This document shows, in pieces, positions 62,609 to 64,000 of a DNA stretch of 64,000 bases. The DNA is taken from NCBI GenBank assembly GCA_014529385.2, contig CM043953.1, positions 78,535,338 to 78,599,337 of the forward strand, in the 5' to 3' direction. Numbering within the stretch: position 1 is the stretch's first letter; each line of letters opens with the position of its first letter. This DNA comes from Adiantum capillus-veneris (taxonomy: Eukaryota; Streptophyta; Polypodiopsida; Polypodiales; Pteridaceae). Made by a program: the position numbers and the translations under genes. Under the pieces are notes generated by a model. That model was given only the letters and a program-made list of their open reading frames with translations. It was not told the origin of the DNA and did not search any database.

Positions 62609-62620
62609 GCTCTGATACCA
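62609..62620 (-). other. Primer binding site of Copia-B (initiator tRNA-Met)
   Basis: Sense TGGTATCAGAGC, a perfect match to the usual copia primer site, two bases after the LTR. Confidence 0.92.
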
Positions 62621-62622
62621 AT

Positions 62623-62847
62623 TGTTGGAATTAGGGTTGCAGAGAAACGCACACAGCTTGGAGAAGATGAAGGAAGCTCAAGGCACACAATAGAGAGTGT
62701 ATTACTTAGTGTGCAATAGAAAGATAGATAGCCCTAGAGTGATGGGCGTATATACAATGCACGCGGGAAAAAACCTCCTAAAGAGGGAAAATACCCCGGC
62801 GGTCCTAGTGTGTTTACACACATCACTAGCACATGTATATGGTAACA
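62623..62847 (-). repeat. 5' LTR of Copia-B
   Basis: Sense strand TGTTACCATATAC to CCTAATTCCAACA, with TATATACG as the probable TATA box. About 13 substitutions and a small indel separate it from the 3' LTR by eye. Confidence 0.93.
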
Positions 62848-62852
62848 GATTT

Positions 62853-64000
62853 TACTTTTGTTATTCTACTCAATCATAGGGACCTAAAGTGAAAGGCCGA
62901 CTATTGGTGAGTCAAAAGAAAACAAGCCCGCATCTTTATCTCATAAGCAGCCTAACAGTTAATACAATATGAGATGGTATCAATAGTACAAAGTCAATCC
63001 GTGTGGCATAAGCCAACAACCCTTAACCAGAGGTGCGCCAAAAATACAAAGGCGGCAACCTTATTTCACAAGCAACCCAACATGAACGTAGACAGCAGAG
63101 GGGCATAAGCCATTAAACATAAACCAGAGGCCAAAAACCTGATGCCCTTTGGAGCAAGGAACACCACCATATAATATTGCAACACTCTCACTGCAAGTGC
63201 TATGGTCAAGCAATAACAACCTTTGACCACACAACCTCCCCCCTTTTTTTTACATTAAACTATTAGAGAAGTAAATGACAAACAAAATTACGCGGTATTA
63301 TGTCAAAGGACAAAAAATGATGCATATTTTCTTTGATCGTGAAAAAAAAACACCATTAATCCAAACCCTACGATCATAGTTCCAAGTCACCGATTGCTAT
63401 CAATGCCAAGGAATATCAAGACCTTAATAACCTTGATGTGGTGCAGAATGCTGTAGAGAATGCATAAGAAAAAAAAATTCAACCTTAGTACCAACTTGTG
63501 ATGCATCCTTGTGTTCAACCATCTCGATAGCCACACAACAAGCAAGTGTTCAAGCCCTCAAAAAGACTCTCTTTCACATACACACACATGAAACGCAAGA
63601 GCCAAGGATAAATGAGGGGCATAGAGAAACCCTCACCTAGTTTTAAATACCTAGTTTGGTACACGTTCTGAAGAGCCACAATTTAGGCGAATCATCTTTG
63701 ATCTGTCATCATCACAAGGAGTATACTATCCAACGGCAGACGCCATGGTTAATACAATAGTTGAGAGGGGGGGGGTTCAGGCTAGGCTGCGGAAGAAAAC
63801 TGCGAAGGGCGTCAATGCTCCATGGCGAAAGTTGATTGGTTGAAGTTGAGGCACTCTTCCGTAGGGCCCTCCATTTTTCTTCCGACCCCCCCCCCCCCCG
63901 AAGAGTTGATGGCCTCTCTCCGCCTCTTTGCTTTTTCATTGTTCCGCCTCCACACTGTTCACACTACGTGGCGATAGATTTGTGAAGACTTCTTTCTTCC
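62853..64000. other. Intergenic DNA with G-run and C-run
   Basis: No gene recognised. A G10 run near 63,767 and a C14 run near 63,886 lie about 110 bp apart and could pair with each other; GGAAGAAAA near 63,790 and TTTTTCTTCC near 63,871 are a further inverted match. The frame across this segment is low-complexity and not a credible gene. Confidence 0.5.

Larger units (their letters stand above)
57752..62672 (-). repeat. Tandem duplication inside Copia-B, 2,461-bp unit, two copies
   Basis: Units 57,752-60,211 and 60,212-62,672 align throughout with few differences; gag, protease and primer site recur at a constant offset of 2,461. Each unit spans the last 50 bp of the LTR, primer site, leader, gag, protease and most of integrase. 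The junction at about 60,211 joins LTR sequence (GAAGATGAAGGA) to integrase sequence (ATGCGACAAAGC), with a short AAGGAA/AAAGAA overlap. Confidence 0.93.
50005..62847 (-). mobile_element. Copia-B: Ty1/copia element with internal tandem duplication and nested insertion
   Basis: LTRs of 223 and 225 bp bound the segment, and GATTT lies directly outside both ends (50,000-50,004 and 62,848-62,852), so all DNA between is one insertion plus later events. Removing Copia-A (with one TTTTC) and one 2,461-bp duplicate leaves about 5.1 kb, a normal copia length. The order on the minus strand is LTR, Met-type primer site, gag, protease, integrase, RT, RNase H, purine tract, LTR. Multiple stops, frame changes and active-site changes make it inactive. 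Confidence 0.93.

Overview
This window looks like the repeat-rich, gene-poor part of a land-plant nuclear genome, probably a large one. The evidence is plant-type LTR retrotransposons: a Tat/Athila-like Ty3/gypsy element primed by a tRNA-Asp-type site, a chromodomain Ty3/gypsy element, and two Ty1/copia elements primed by initiator tRNA-Met. There are also many very long (AG)n and (GT)n microsatellites. I cannot name the species. No intact recognisable host gene, rRNA or tRNA gene was seen; the only non-transposon ORF worth attention is an unrecognised 171-codon frame at 36,025-36,540 (+).

Layout. 1-8,601 (-): 5' part of a Tat/Athila-like element (Element A) with 5' LTR, PBS, a leader carrying four palindromes, an open gag, and an open pol that runs off the left edge. 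8.6-11.6 kb: heavily decayed coding-like DNA. 11.6-16.2 kb: microsatellites, small duplications and one copy of an unknown dispersed repeat (Repeat X). 16,158-25,001 (+): Element B, a sister family of Element A with homologous 3' LTR, gag-like and protease-like relics and seven palindromes in its leader, but no reverse transcriptase or integrase. 25.0-32.4 kb: a minisatellite with GT-rich higher-order units, split by a 4.8-kb element with 143-bp LTRs (27,099-31,933). 32.4-39.5 kb: mostly featureless, plus the unknown ORF, microsatellites and Repeat X. 39,512-48,240 (-): a dead chromodomain gypsy element inserted in another Repeat X copy. 50,005-62,847 (-): a copia element (Copia-B) with a 2,461-bp internal tandem duplication, itself interrupted by a younger copia element (Copia-A, 52,328-57,600, +).

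How the parts relate. Nesting is supported by target-site duplications: GATTT for Copia-B, TTTTC for Copia-A inside Copia-B's integrase, GTAC(C/T) for the 143-bp-LTR element in the minisatellite, and a two-transition-diverged TCAAA/TTGAA for the chromovirus in Repeat X. Elements A and B look like a potential donor and a dependent family: they share LTR architecture, gag N-terminal motifs and zinc-knuckle spacing, but B lacks replication enzymes.

The most unusual signal is the set of long palindromes centred on ACGCGT, repeated through the 5' leaders of A and B. Both arms differ between the families at the same symmetric position, so palindromy is kept, and a half-site carrying the same family-specific base sits in each family's LTR. 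A leader RNA dimerisation or pairing role, or a protein-binding array, would fit; neither is shown by sequence alone.
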